From positions 102,736 through 166,735 of the forward strand of contig SSNU01000227.1 of NCBI GenBank assembly GCA_012064415.1: a stretch of DNA of 64,000 bases, given 5' to 3'. Source of the DNA: Gyrodactylus bullatarudis (lineage: Eukaryota; Platyhelminthes; Monogenea; Gyrodactylidea; Gyrodactylidae). Positions 48,701 through 60,000 of this stretch are shown here, piece by piece. The notes under the pieces are model-generated. The model did not search any database and was not told where the DNA came from. It was given only the letters and a program-made list of their open reading frames with translations. Position 1 is the first letter of the stretch. Every line of letters begins with the position of its first letter. A program made the position numbers and the translations under genes.

Positions 48701-48734
48701 ATATTCAAAATTAATAAGCAATTTAATAATCTGA
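42779..48734 (+). CDS. VIT-VWA protein B with a microexon-coded linker
   Basis: Exons: 42779-43033, 43156-43919, 44910-45230, 45742-45923, 45987-46295, 46373-46414, microexons 46477-46500 (24), 46784-46813 (30), 46873-46881 (9), 47145-47156 (12), 47208-47216 (9), 47596-47604 (9), then 47660-47887 and 48559-48734; 789 aa, all phases close. The VIT-like domain (ILNVESVLKYEN, FPFIASASIYHFEMK) leads to a VWA domain with an intact MIDAS (DRSGSMDG, GGTEMF, ITDGDI), a beta-rich middle (VISSVTAFICVDPD) and the C-terminal domain with ELQNFDGTWTS and KKIEWEMIHDN. The linker coded by the microexons reads roughly GPSQFMAC, CAPPPMAFCK, AAR, CAPQ, SLS, YCM. It is paralogous to A and C, with the same exon phases. 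No signal peptide is seen. The exact role is unknown. Confidence 0.9.
44161..44868. repeat. Long inverted repeat (arms about 280 nt)
   Basis: 44161-44452 is the reverse complement of about 44596-44868, with a few small gaps; the spacer is about 143 nt. Arms are built from variations on 'aatgtata' and 'ggtttttacaa'. The whole lies in the intron that splits the VWA domain of gene B (43920-44909), so the pre-mRNA could form a very long hairpin. Confidence 0.85.
45490..45565 (-). repeat. SINE-like tail, copy 2
   Basis: Contains 'agacgcgtttcgtc' preceded by 'tggcag' and followed by 'tattgaga', as in 28008-28040, with 'accatag/gcatag' further on. No B box is left here. It lies in an intron of VIT-VWA B. 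Confidence 0.5.
46477..47604 (+). CDS. Microexon chain of VIT-VWA gene B
   Basis: Six consecutive exons of 24, 30, 9, 12, 9 and 9 nt, each bounded by AG and GT with a pyrimidine-rich acceptor for most, all phase 1-1. The donors are gtaagt, gtgatt, gtaagt, gtgagt, gtaagt and gtaaga. The first corresponds by size and position to the 24-nt exon 23676-23699 in gene A. The CAGCTAGAT exon at 46873 has a tandem AG ('cagcag'), so it may be 9 or 6 nt, as may its relative at 28615/28618. Confidence 0.75.
48140..48240. repeat. Solo arm of the palindromic MITE family
   Basis: Matches the right arm of 62164-62580: 'aaaaatcttgatcaaattcg', then 'tttttgatgaaaaaa', 'gagaattttgtaaaaa' and the end 'cccatcttcatat'. 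It lies in the last intron of VIT-VWA B. Confidence 0.6.
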
Positions 48735-49617
48735 TCCAGAAAAAAAACTCTTTCATTACATTATGAAGAAAAAGATTAATTTTAAGATTTTGCCTTTGAT
48801 TAACATCAGGATTTTGTTCAAGCTAAATTGTCATAATTTCATTCGAATATAGATTTTATTTTAGCTATATGTTTTCTCTTGATAAATAATTATAATAATA
48901 ATAATAATCCGCCCAGACCTTTATTCACTTTGGAAGCTTGATTCGCATGGATTAAATAAGAAAGGGATTTTAAGATTAAGTTACGCTAAAGCTTGCTTTA
49001 TTTGATATGAAAAAATACTCGCATTTCTCAAAATTCGAGTTGAAAATTTGATATCGATATTATCGAATGGGTTCCATTTGAAGTTGATAAATTTATCAAT
49101 ATACATTTATCGTAAAATAACTGTATCAAATAGAGAGTTATGACAGGTCCGGCTGCGTCGGGTGCTTGATAAATCAATTTCAGTCAGTTTAGTTGACTCG
49201 TCTGGCAGTTAATAAAATGAAATCGAATTCTCTCGGATTTTAAGATCAAATGGGGGTCTACTTCTTCAGATGATTTTTCCAGTTAAATGTTTTGTACACC
49301 ATGATGATTGATTTCTCAAATGTCTCTGTTTGCTTTCAGAAATGGAATTGATTTTTCAATGTTTATTCACTGTTTAAATCTCGGAACTGAGAAGTTTTGA
49401 AGAAGCATTGCTAATGCCGCATTAGATCAGTGGTTTTTGAAAAAACAGGAAAAATTAAAGTACACATTAAAAACTTTATCTCTAATCAGACAGAAATTAT
49501 GCGTATGAATAAATTAAGACTAGAAGAATAGTAAAAGCTATTCGATTTCTGAATTTTTGATGAAAAATGTTTTTATTTAATCTGAAAAATAAAGCTATTT
49601 ATTATACAGTAGTCTGT
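48735..49617. other. Intergenic, convergent 3' ends
   Basis: Between the 3' ends of VIT-VWA B (+) and the aldo-keto reductase (-). No gene or repeat is recognised. Confidence 0.5.
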
Positions 49618-51116
49618 TTAGAGAATATCACTCGGGTCCCACGTCATTTTAGTGTTGGAACAGATTTTGTCGATAGTCAGATAATCTGTTGTCTCCATGT
49701 TAAAATCAAGGGAACAAAAGTTTTCTTGGATTCTATCTAGAGTGGAAGTTTTAACCACAGCACTTAGACCAGTATGCCTGACAATCCAATTAAGGACAAT
49801 TTGTGCGACTGATTTCTTATAGAGTTGGGAAATTTCTCTAATTTGCCTATTATCAAAGAGAGCAATCGATCCGTTAGCCAATGGACTGTAGGCCTGAAAG
49901 ATGACTTTATCCTTGCCGAATAGTTGATCTAGACAAGCTCGTGTTTCCTTATAGTTCCTCTGATATAGGGGATGAAATTCGTTCTAAGAAAAAATTACTT
50001 TTAGCTAGTTCGATAATATAAAATTCGTAGTTTTTGTTTACTTGAATAAGAAACGGTGTTATTGAACAATAACCTGGCATTTCCACTAAATGTTTTGCCA
50101 TATAATTTGATATTCCTATATTTTTCAAATAACGATATTCATTGGGAGCTTGGTTGTTATCAATTGTCAACGATTCCAATTGCAACCAAGCGGAACGTCT
50201 GGCTTCAGCGAGATAGCCACGGACTTGATGAGATGGCATTGTTGAAAACTTTTTATCTCCAAATCCTGGCCAATGAATCAAATAAAGATCAATGTAATCA
50301 AGGCGTAGATCTCTTTTAGATGACTGTACAGCTTTTATAATCTCGTTATTCTTGAGATCTTTAGGGGCTGGAGCTCAAAATTAGCAAATAAGCCAACTTA
50401 CACAGCTTGGAAGTTATAAACAAGTTATCCCTTTTGATATTACCTTTAGAGAGAATCTTGGCGAGTATGTTGCCGATTCTGTCTTCATTTTTATAGGCTC
50501 TAGCTGTATCTATACCGGAATAGCCTATTTTTATTGCCTTGGCCAAGCATTCTTCTAGCTCATCGAATACTTTAAAGGTTCCATCTGAAATTTGATATTT
50601 TGGTTTTGAATTTCATGTGGAAAATATTTTTATTTCGGTTTCATCAGAAAAATATTCTAAAATTATCGATTACTAGAATTTACAATGACTATTGAATTTT
50701 ACTTTTTTCATGGTTCAAATATCTGTATGATTATTTTTCTGTACACTGTGTACAGTAGAGATACAATAAAGATACGATTATATTCTTCTTCGCTCTGATT
50801 GGTTAAAATTTCAAATTGAGAAGGAATGAATTTAAAATATTTTTAAATCAGTGATAATACTAGTGAGTAATTTCAACCAAAAATAAAATTGTTCTTAAGG
50901 ATTTTTAGAAATTCAATCAAATCTATAGTTTTTGGACATTTATTTTGAATTTTACCCATTAATTATGATAATTATCGATTCTGAATGCATACAGAACTTT
51001 GATATGCAATCATTCAACATGGCATAAATCAGATCAAAGAATCAAGAAATTTACTCACAAAATAGCAGAGGGATTAAATTCTCATGGTAGCTAATTTCAG
51101 TGTTCTCTGGACCAAC
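49618..51116 (-). CDS. Aldo-keto reductase, start codon not visible
   Basis: Exons 51059-51116, 50402-50584, 50042-50367, 49618-49983; phases close, 310 codons. The AKR tetrad is complete: Asp45 and Tyr50 (GIDTARAYKNE), Lys79 (ITSKL), His112 (YLIHWPG), numbered from the first visible codon. All are exactly five lower than Asp50/Tyr55/Lys84/His117 of typical AKR1 proteins, so about five N-terminal residues including Met are missing. NEFHPLYQ, AYSPLANGS and IVLNWIVRHTG confirm the TIM-barrel NADPH-dependent oxidoreductase; the substrate is unknown. The first exon begins in phase 0 directly after an AG (51117-51119), and no ATG with a usable donor lies upstream before the CARNMT1 stop 83 nt away. 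One intron is 34 nt. Confidence 0.87.
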
Positions 51117-51198
51117 CTATATACGTAGGTATTATAAATAAATCATGAGTATTTAGAAGTAGAGAAGATTAAATTTTGAATACATAAAAAATTATATT

Positions 51199-52417
51199 TT
51201 ATTCTGGTTTCTGCATGACAAGAAGGATGCATCTGTACTCATAGTTGAGCATTGAATTCGAATTTTGAGCATAAGTTGTTGATAAATCTCTCTTCTCTTC
51301 AAGCAGACGAAATCCAATTGACTTGGCTGCATTCAAGATTTCTTCGTGAGTAAATTCGATGCTAAAATCATCAGGCATTTCAGCAAAATGATACAACAAG
51401 GGACCAAAATTCACCCAATAACCTCCGGGTTTGAGAATTTTGAAAATATTCTCCAAATATTCTAGGATATTGTGAGCTGTGTCAATGAAGAAGACAGTAC
51501 AAACACAATCCCAATAATCTAAATGAAAAAAAGTAAATTATACAAAATTACCTATATCAGTGCAAACTTCAAGGAAATCTCCAGCGACCATTGAAAATGA
51601 ATCAGTTTCGTCTTGAATAATTGAAGGATCTACATCTGGAATGTTAACAGGGATCAATTGGTCTTCTCGAGATATCAAGTTACAATATTGTGTGACCCAT
51701 GGATAAATTGTATGCATATTGGCTTTTTGACATCTAGGAAGACACCATAAGACGAAAATTTACTTACGAATTCAAAATGTAATATGATGGTATGAGCATA
51801 TACAGGCAAAATTCATTACCTTGAGAACAATATCCTAATCTGGCAAACTCCCAAGCCAGTCTACTAAGTCCAGCACCGGGTGTCAAAATTTTATATTTGG
51901 ACTTTTTTGAAGGAGGCAAAAGTTGGGTCACTTTCTTAATAACTACATCATGACAAGTTTTTCTCTCATACTGACCAGCTTCAGACCAATCTCGCATCAA
52001 CATCTTGAAAACGGTCCGAACTTTATCCAAATCTCCATGTGTAAGACCAAATTTTTTATTCTTACAAATATCACTCAATGATTGATTCGGATCTTAATTA
52101 ATTTATTTCAATTTAGAGATTACCATTCTCTTCAACAGAAAAATAATCTTCGCTACATAAAATTGCATCGATAAATTTGGCATTTTCTTTGATACAGTTT
52201 TCTGCTGCTTGAGAGTATTTGGCGAAATTGGGAACAAGTTTACGATATTTCTCTTCAAGATTTTCAAAGTTTTCTAAGGTTTTCGCTCCCTTTTTCAAGC
52301 AATAATTTCTAATATAAAATAGAATAATATGAACTTGTATGCTTTAAAACATTGAACAGTTTTAGCAATGACTTCTTTTTCTAATTCGATAGCTTTAGAG
52401 TCTATGTCAGGATCCAT
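51199..52417 (-). CDS. CARNMT1: Carnosine N-methyltransferase (CARNMT1/UPF0586)
   Basis: Exons 52335-52417, 52124-52308, 51768-52092, 51552-51733, 51199-51518; phases close, 364 aa. The SAM-binding motif is [20 protein letters not shown] in exon 3, followed by the family hallmark [13 protein letters not shown]. Then come [38 protein letters not shown] and the post-motif block [17 protein letters not shown], all conserved in CARNMT1, which methylates carnosine to anserine. It is somewhat shorter than the vertebrate enzyme, mainly at the N-terminus. Introns are tiny: 26 nt (52309-52334), 31 nt (52093-52123), 33 nt (51519-51551) and 34 nt (51734-51767). It lies 228 nt downstream of TXNL4A and 83 nt upstream of the reductase exon. 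'aataaaa' overlaps its stop. Confidence 0.93.
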
Positions 52418-52645
52418 TTGATTTATAGTGCCTACATAAACAAACAAAAATCAGATTCCTTTAATTTCTTGTTTAAGTCTCACAACAAGAAATATAAATT
52501 TGAAATTTTCCTTTCATTTGGTAATTCCAATAGTGTTGCTTCTATCTTAAACGAGAATAATTCATAAAAATAGAGACAAGTAATAAGCTTTTGAATTAAA
52601 TATTAATAAAATATTTTATTTATAAAATATTTTTTAAAAGTTGTC

Positions 52646-53074
52646 TTAGTATCTACATTTGGTGGCATAATTTTTAGGGGCATCTGCAATACCTTCACCT
52701 TTTCTAGCTGCTCTGTATATAACTTCAACAATATCGATAAATTCCTCTTTATTGTCAATTGCCCAATTAATTTTATTATTGTTACCAGTTCCGAGATCAA
52801 TCATCATGTGCTTATTTCGATAAAAAAACATTACGGTACATGGATCATAGAGTTCGTACATTTTATTAAAATCGGTAACAACTTTATTATCACACAAATA
52901 TATAACTGCAAAGTTTTTGATAAGCTCTGAGCATTTGTATAAAACTTCATCCATTTTCATGCAAATTTTGTCATCATCAGTTCCAAATCGGATGATTACT
53001 AATCTATCTTCTTCTGAAATAATGGCTTGATCGACATGCCATCCAGATGGAAGGTGAGGCAATAGATATGACAT
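52646..53074 (-). CDS. TXNL4A: U5 snRNP 15 kDa protein DIM1/TXNL4A
   Basis: Intronless, 142 aa, the same length as the human protein. It matches along its length: MSYLLPHLPSGWHVDQAI, CMKMDEVLYKCSELIKNFAV, DFNKMYELYDPCTVMFFYRN, IDLGTGNNNKINWA. This thioredoxin-fold protein lacks the redox CXXC and is an essential part of the U5 snRNP and U4/U6.U5 tri-snRNP. The second block has DDDKIC where most species have DWDPTC, an unusual change at the old active-site loop. First of three closely spaced minus-strand genes. Confidence 0.96.
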   Translation of the reverse strand: MSYLLPHLPSGWHVDQAIISEEDRLVIIRFGTDDDKICMKMDEVLYKCSELIKNFAVIYLCDNKVVTDFNKMYELYDPCTVMFFYRNKHMMIDLGTGNNNKINWAIDNKEEFIDIVEVIYRAARKGEGIADAPKNYATKCRY

Positions 53075-54065
53075 TACTCAACTTATGTACACAAAATAAG
53101 AATTAGGATCGGATAGAAGACTTCTGAAGTTAGACTTCAAAAATTTCAAATTCCATTCCATTTAAACAACATTTGTATTTCGTGTTGAATAGTACTTTTA
53201 AAATTCCAAATGCAATTAATCCAAAATTTAATTTTCAAATTAAAAATTTTAACTACTCGGTAGTACCAAGTTAACATATTGTTACCGTGACAGAGTCTGT
53301 CAGACAGACAGTACGTTCATCGTCTTCATCTCATCGAATTTAGTATTCAGATACTTAAACTTCAATCATGCTAATTATATCGAATCCCAATCAAACTTGA
53401 AAATGTATAAATTGATGATATAAAAATAGTAAATTAATTTAATCTCATTTTCTTCAGACACAAGCTCCAAATTTACATCTGAACCCAAAGCTGAATGTTC
53501 ACTGAGCGAAAAGTAATCAGAATTCTTCAATATATATATGACCCATCTGAGAGTCGTGTGTTATAGGAAATTAACCGGAATCGATATCCTGAGTGATGAA
53601 ATAATATAACACAATAAACAACAAACAAGTGAGATACAAAGCGAAGAAGTTTGAGGTGAAGGCTGCATATCCAGTGGGGATCTTGGCCAGTGGATATTTG
53701 TTTCACAAACACTAATGACCACCATGTGGTGGGTGAATGGGGTGAGTTGGGCATCGATTCTAGTCTAGCCAAAACAACTGTGACCGTATCGGGCTAGTCC
53801 AAGGACCTGCCCCATTCAACCACAACATGGTGGTCAGGCCAGTAGTTTCTGTGTAGCAGTTATCCGACGGTAAAAGTCCAGATTGGCCGTGTAGCCTTCA
53901 CTTGTTTAGTTAAGGAGGGATGATCCTATATATTTTTTATGCACTCTTTTTTATTTTAATCCAAAGTTTGATGATCAACTTTTTTTTTGTTCTTTAATAG
54001 ATGCATTAAACAGTTGTATTATTTTTTAAGCAATGTATGTTTTCAATTATTTTTTATAAAATGGA
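53075..54065. other. Intergenic stretch with mobile-element debris
   Basis: Between TXNL4A and the 3' end of VIT-VWA C. About 53527-53890 has higher GC than its surroundings and an inverted pair: 53714-53742 against about 53809-53837 ('gaccaccatgtggtgggtga' versus its near complement). An 81-codon minus-strand frame at 53527-53772 has no recognised domain. Probably a fragment of a retroelement. Confidence 0.45.
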
Positions 54066-57000
54066 TTAAACTTCTATTCCTTCATAGTCTAATTTGATTT
54101 GGCCTTTGTTTGGATTTTCTAGAAAACTCCATGCATTATCTGCTACCATGGTCCATTCAATTTCACGATCTTTGAAATATTTCTCGAACACTTTTAGGAC
54201 GATCAGAGTAATGTATTCATCATTCGAGTCTAGATAGAAATATTTCCAATTATGATTATGAAATGACTTTATCGCGACATATTGAATTATTTTGGATTTG
54301 TTATTAACTTTATAGAGTTTCAGCATTTCCTGGTTTTATATCTTCACTGGTTTACCAATGATAGAGCACCGTAAATCTATAAATTATTAAAACACTTCTG
54401 CGAGTAAGCTTTGGAATTCAGATGCTTTTTTATAGAAATGAAATGTTTGCGGATAAAACTCAAAATTGATTTTAGACAGCCACCGGTGTTTTCTGGTTTT
54501 TCTAGAAACAAATTGTGGAAAGGTGTATAATTCTTGATTCTCACTCGAATGGTATAAATTTTATCGATTAATTATGAAAAATGCTCAAAATCGTAATCTT
54601 AAAAGTAGAGCCTGGAATTTTTCAATTAGAATTTTAATACGGCTACTTTATAGTAGAGGGTATTTTTTATTATTGAGTTGGTCTTTTTTATATATAATTA
54701 TTAGAGAATTCACTGTAATTCTTTTTCAAACGTCATGCAAAGAAAATAAAAACTCGCATTTATTTTTATTTCCCAATAGGACTTTAGTGATTGTATTTGG
54801 CCTGATAACTTCATCGAGACATTTTTGAAGATCCTTGCCAATCGACCAGTTTCCTTTGTTAGTTTGGAAGCTAATGATTTGAATAAGTTTGTCCTCAGGC
54901 TCAAAATTGGCATCCGCGGATATTTCTAAAATTATTTTTTATTATAAAAAAATTTTACTTTAAAAAAGTAACTCACTATCTTGAATAACCTCTAATGGTA
55001 TAAAATCATGAAAAAATTTTTAAAAATTTGAAAAATACCTTGTTTAAATAAAGTTGGGAATCTTTTGAGAATATGTGAAGGAGAAGAAATCATTAAAAGA
55101 GGGTAAAGCTAACCGATTTCTCATTTTGTTTCTTTTTTGAAACATTGAGAATAATTATAAATGTAGTAAAACTGTTTTGGTTTTGAGTGAGAAAATTTTT
55201 GGTCTCTGCTCTCATTTCACCCCCAAAGATTTCATATGTTTTAAATGTTGATTTGAAATAACCAATCAGAGATGGAAACCTCGAAAAACATCACATTAAT
55301 CAGGTGTAATTATTTCGATATCAGTTGAATAAAATTTTCTATTTCTAGAAATTAAAAAATAAAATTTCCTACACAATTTTAAATAAAAACCTTGCATGTA
55401 AAAGCTGACGAGTATGCCAAGAAATAAAAGTGCAACATTCTTATAAATAATAGGCATACACCCTTTTGAATCATGCAACTCTTAGCTACAAGAAAATCGC
55501 TATTATTCGTTTGATATAAAAGTTGCTAAGGATTGTAAAATAAGCTTTGTAATATTATTGTCCCGATTTAACCCTTCATGTCCCAAATAATTTTTTTCAT
55601 CACACAAATGAGAAAATTTTCCACATTACCAAAATAATTACGCTGATTCTGAATCTGAATTCCTTTTTGTAAGCCGACTTATCCTTGCAAAAATAACAGA
55701 GGTTAAAATACGCATTTTCTGGCTCTAAAACCAGTTATCTTCTAAACTATAAGAGATATCGACCAGGCGATTGCATATTTGTAATCTACAGCTATTGTTT
55801 TTTTCCTAAGAACTCAGCAAATAGGTTTTCAAAAAAAACGATCTAAATATTTTTCAAATATTTGACTACATTTTCAAAAAATCACCATTCTTCTAGTAAC
55901 TACAGTGTGCATCAGTGAAAAGCTATCATTATGAAATATGTAGCTTCATAAATTTACTTTCTTATGAGGGGCAAAAAATGTGTTTTAGGTATCTTTGAGT
56001 TAAAATTATCGCTCGAGAAAGAGTTGTGTTCCACTGGTGGACATGAAGGGTTAATATTCTTATAAAAATCATAGGGAATTAAGTAGATTTATAATATCAA
56101 TGTAAAAGAAAAATATCAATCACACGAAACAATTCGACTTACCTCTCATCTTATGCTTTCTCGCAGTGCAATTCAAGCCTTGAAGAAAATTATGATAAGA
56201 AACATATATTTAAAAACAGCATTAATCTCAAAGGTATCAAGACAAAGATAGCGCAGGTCGAAAAATATTGCATCCAGTTATTTCTTCACCTAAATCTTTC
56301 CACTAATTATTAAGAATGGGAGAATTTCCAAAACTACCACATTTACATTGGAAATGCATGCAGTTTGTTAAATATTTTTCTTCAATATTCTTGGGGAAAT
56401 GATAAATTGACCTGCACTATTTTTGAGATTAACCTTTTGAAAATAGGGTCATAACGAGAGTAAATCAAATAAAACTTACTCTTTAAATTAAGTAATGGAG
56501 TTGTTTTTGAAGCTTCTAAAAAGTCAAAAGATAATTTATTGATTTGAATTTTGTAAGCACTTTTCGATATGGATTTTGAGTTATTTATTTACTGATTTAA
56601 AAATTACTTTATAGGATTCCAATTAGATCTTAACAGATTTTCTTATTTCTTCAAATTCTAGAAACTATGAGTCTATCAATCTAGATTCCAAGAAATTTTC
56701 ACTCGAGTTCTGAGATTTATGGTCCATAAATTCCCAATTTATAGAGATAAAAGCAAAATAATGCTCCCATTGGGTTTCCCGACAACCTTCCTTGAATCTC
56801 TTCTACTTCCTGGAGAAATTGTCTCCTAATCTATGTTTCAGTATAAATCACAAAATAAAATTAAATCTATATTTTGATCTGCCTAAGATAAATCCCATGA
56901 ATTTTGCTATCCTTCTTAAAATCAGTAATCCTCAGAATTAAGGTTTATAAATCATTAACAGTGCTCATACACTTTGTTTATATTTCTCTCTGGATTAAAA

Positions 57001-60000
57001 ACTTATTTCGCACTCGTATTTTGTTTTGAGAAGAACCTTACTCAAAATACATTGGTAAAAGTAGATTTAATTGGAATTTTTCCAAACAACCTTACCCACC
57101 CTTACATTACTCTTATTCAAATGACATCTTACTCTTCATAACACCTTTTTGTTGCATACTGGAATCAAGTCCTGGAATGAAAAAATGCAACCTTTGATTG
57201 GTCAGGAAAATGAGCAAAGACTCACTCAAAGAACACAATCCTGACTGTCTTATCCTCGAATCTGTAGGATGAAAATTTTTTTGTAATATTTTTCTCATCA
57301 TAAAATAAGGCTTGATTTCATTAATAAACCCAGACATTTACTTTCTTAGAATTTTTAAAAGGTCATGGAGCCCTTTATTAATAAAATAGAATTAGAGAGA
57401 GAAATCCAAGATCGTTTGCATTCAAGTTTGTTCAATACTATTTATTAAAATACTTTATTAAACTTACATTGACAACTACTTTGAAGGTATTCCTTTTCTG
57501 AAATGAAATTTAAAAGTTAGTCAAGAAAGAAAAAATATATAGAAAAGTATCCAATTCTCATCCTTCAATACTCAGTTAGAGTCTGATGTTGGAATAACAC
57601 GATCAAAAGTAAGGGTTCATACTTTTCACAGAACAGCCAACTTACCGTACATAGTTGGTTTCGAAATCACTCTGGTCTTTTCAATACCTAGAAAAAGTTA
57701 TGTCAAAATATTTGCTCATACCTTTATCCTGAACATTAGGATCTACGCATATAAAACTGGTCATTTTGCAGATAACATTGGCATCAATTGAAATAATCTT
57801 CATTTTCTCTTCCAACTCTTTAATTTTAGCAGCATCTTCGTCTGTCTTTTTATCTTGCAGAGATAATAACTCAGTGTTAAGTTCATTAATTTGGGCTTTG
57901 CAGGCGATCCTATGTAGAGGTAACTGATCACTACTAATTATTGTACTGCTCTTTTTGTTGAAATCCTCAGTTAACTTGAATTCTTCTCCTTTAATTTTAT
58001 ATCTAAGGGTTGCATTTCCTTGGACTTCGCTTAAAGCTGAAATTCACCATCAAAAAATTTAACTTACGACCATCAAATAAACCGTAAATGACCAATGAAT
58101 CATTGGAATATGCACTTCGTATCTTTGATGGAATCTGAAGCATATTTACTTTTTGATTTGTGCTGAAATTCCAGCTAATCGTGATATCACTGGCTCTTGG
58201 TTGTACGGCTAGTAGCAAAATTTCCATAACAGCTGTCTTGAGTTCTGACCTGAATAGGAAAATTTCAGATAAATTAAAACTGATTATAGACAAGTAGAAA
58301 TTAGTTTCGTTAGAATTTTATGAGAGTCAAATAAAAACGCACGGTTTTCTTGCGAATCTAGCCTTCCCATGACCTGCTTCTGCAAGACCCTCAACTAAAG
58401 CTGTACTGTAACCTTCACCAAGACCTATGGCAAATATCCTTCCGTTCAATTCATTTTTAGCCACCAAGGATTTTACTTCACTAGAATTGTTTATGTCCCC
58501 GTCAGTAATGAGAATGATTTGTTTTTGCCAGCCAGGTGCTGAAATTGGCGTTTCAAAAGCATGTTTCAAAGCGTTAAACATTTCAGTTCCGCCCATATCA
58601 GCTTTCATAGATTTTTGATAATCCAAAGCCTTCTTCATATTCTCATCAGTCAATTCAACTGTTCTGAAATTTGAATTTAAAAAAATCAGAGTATGTATTT
58701 TTTCATAAAATATCTCAACTAGCTGAATTTAAACCAGCATAAATTTGACATATTTAGGTTCATACCTCTTAATAAAGAAAGTTAACTATTTATTATTCAC
58801 GGGATCAAAAGATTCTGAATTAGTTTAGACTAACTGATTGAAAAGAGATGAAAAATTAGAGCCAAATCCGATAATGTCCACGCGGGAATCTTTAGGTAGA
58901 CTTTTAAGAAATAAGAGTAAGCTTTCCTTAGCTGATTTAATGTTCTCTCCGTCCATTGATCCAGATCTATCAATGACAAACACAAACTCATTACGAGTTT
59001 CCTTTACACGATCAAGAACAGGTGGTCGAAAAATGGCTGCTACACAAGGTTTTGACATGAAGCTACCCTTTGATGGGTCTCCTTCTTCTACGAACAAGGC
59101 GAAATCACTCGAGTTCTTGGGTTCTTCTTCAAGAATTATATGCAGTTCAATATCTGTTTTGTAGTTGAACTCATCAGCTAAAACAACCTTGAATAAAAGA
59201 TCTTTGAAAATCCTTTTACTTTATTCAAAAAACTCATGAATCTTGAAAAAAATAAAGATATTTGAGCATAGCATCTGTATTAGTTCATGATCGAACCTAT
59301 TTCCTTAAAATTTCTTCTGATCTAGGATCCCGTATTCTGTAATCTGATCTTGATCAAAATATAATTTTTTTCTTCTTTGAATGATTGATCTTTATCATAC
59401 ACTGTTTTTCGAGATATTATTTGATTTTTTGAAAATAAAAAATTAACTAGAAAAATCGTACTTTTAGAATCAGCATCAAATCTCATGTAAAGGCTATTCC
59501 CAGAACAATTTTAGCAAAATGATAATGGGGAATTTCAACTACCATCTAATAACGAAATCAAGAAAAAATGTTAGCTCAAAGTTTATAAAATTTTTTAATG
59601 TCTCTCAACCTAACTACTTCTCAATAGACACACAATTTTAAAAATACAATCTTTTGAAAACTCTGTTTGTTTCTGAAATTAATGTTTTCCACCTATTTCT
59701 GACTTATTGAATAAAAAAAGAAGTTTTCTCTCTATTCAAATTTAAAGTATTTTAATTTGAAAGAGTTGAAACGTAACAGCTTCTAATTTGCTTCAATTAT
59801 AGTTGAAAAAACAATTTAATACTTCATTTGTAATCCGTTATAACTGTCAATAGGTTATCCCTCTCCTCTCTACACATCTAAAAGGTTTTCTGGGACATGT
59901 AACTACCATAAAGTAGGCAAGAGTGCTTAAAATTCAGTCGAACCCCCAGTCCTTTTCTTTATTAGGCTCATTGAAAATAGAGCATTTTTTCTGATCAAAT

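Noticed and set aside
55106..55123. 18-nt microexon candidate in VIT-VWA C (donor gttagc)
   Set aside because: Weak donor and acceptor, and a 6-nt alternative is equally possible; not distinguishable from chance.
57226..57240. 15-nt microexon candidate in VIT-VWA C with good AG and gtgagt
   Set aside because: Joined after the exon ending at 57468 in phase 1 it makes a TGA at the junction, so it was left out of the model.
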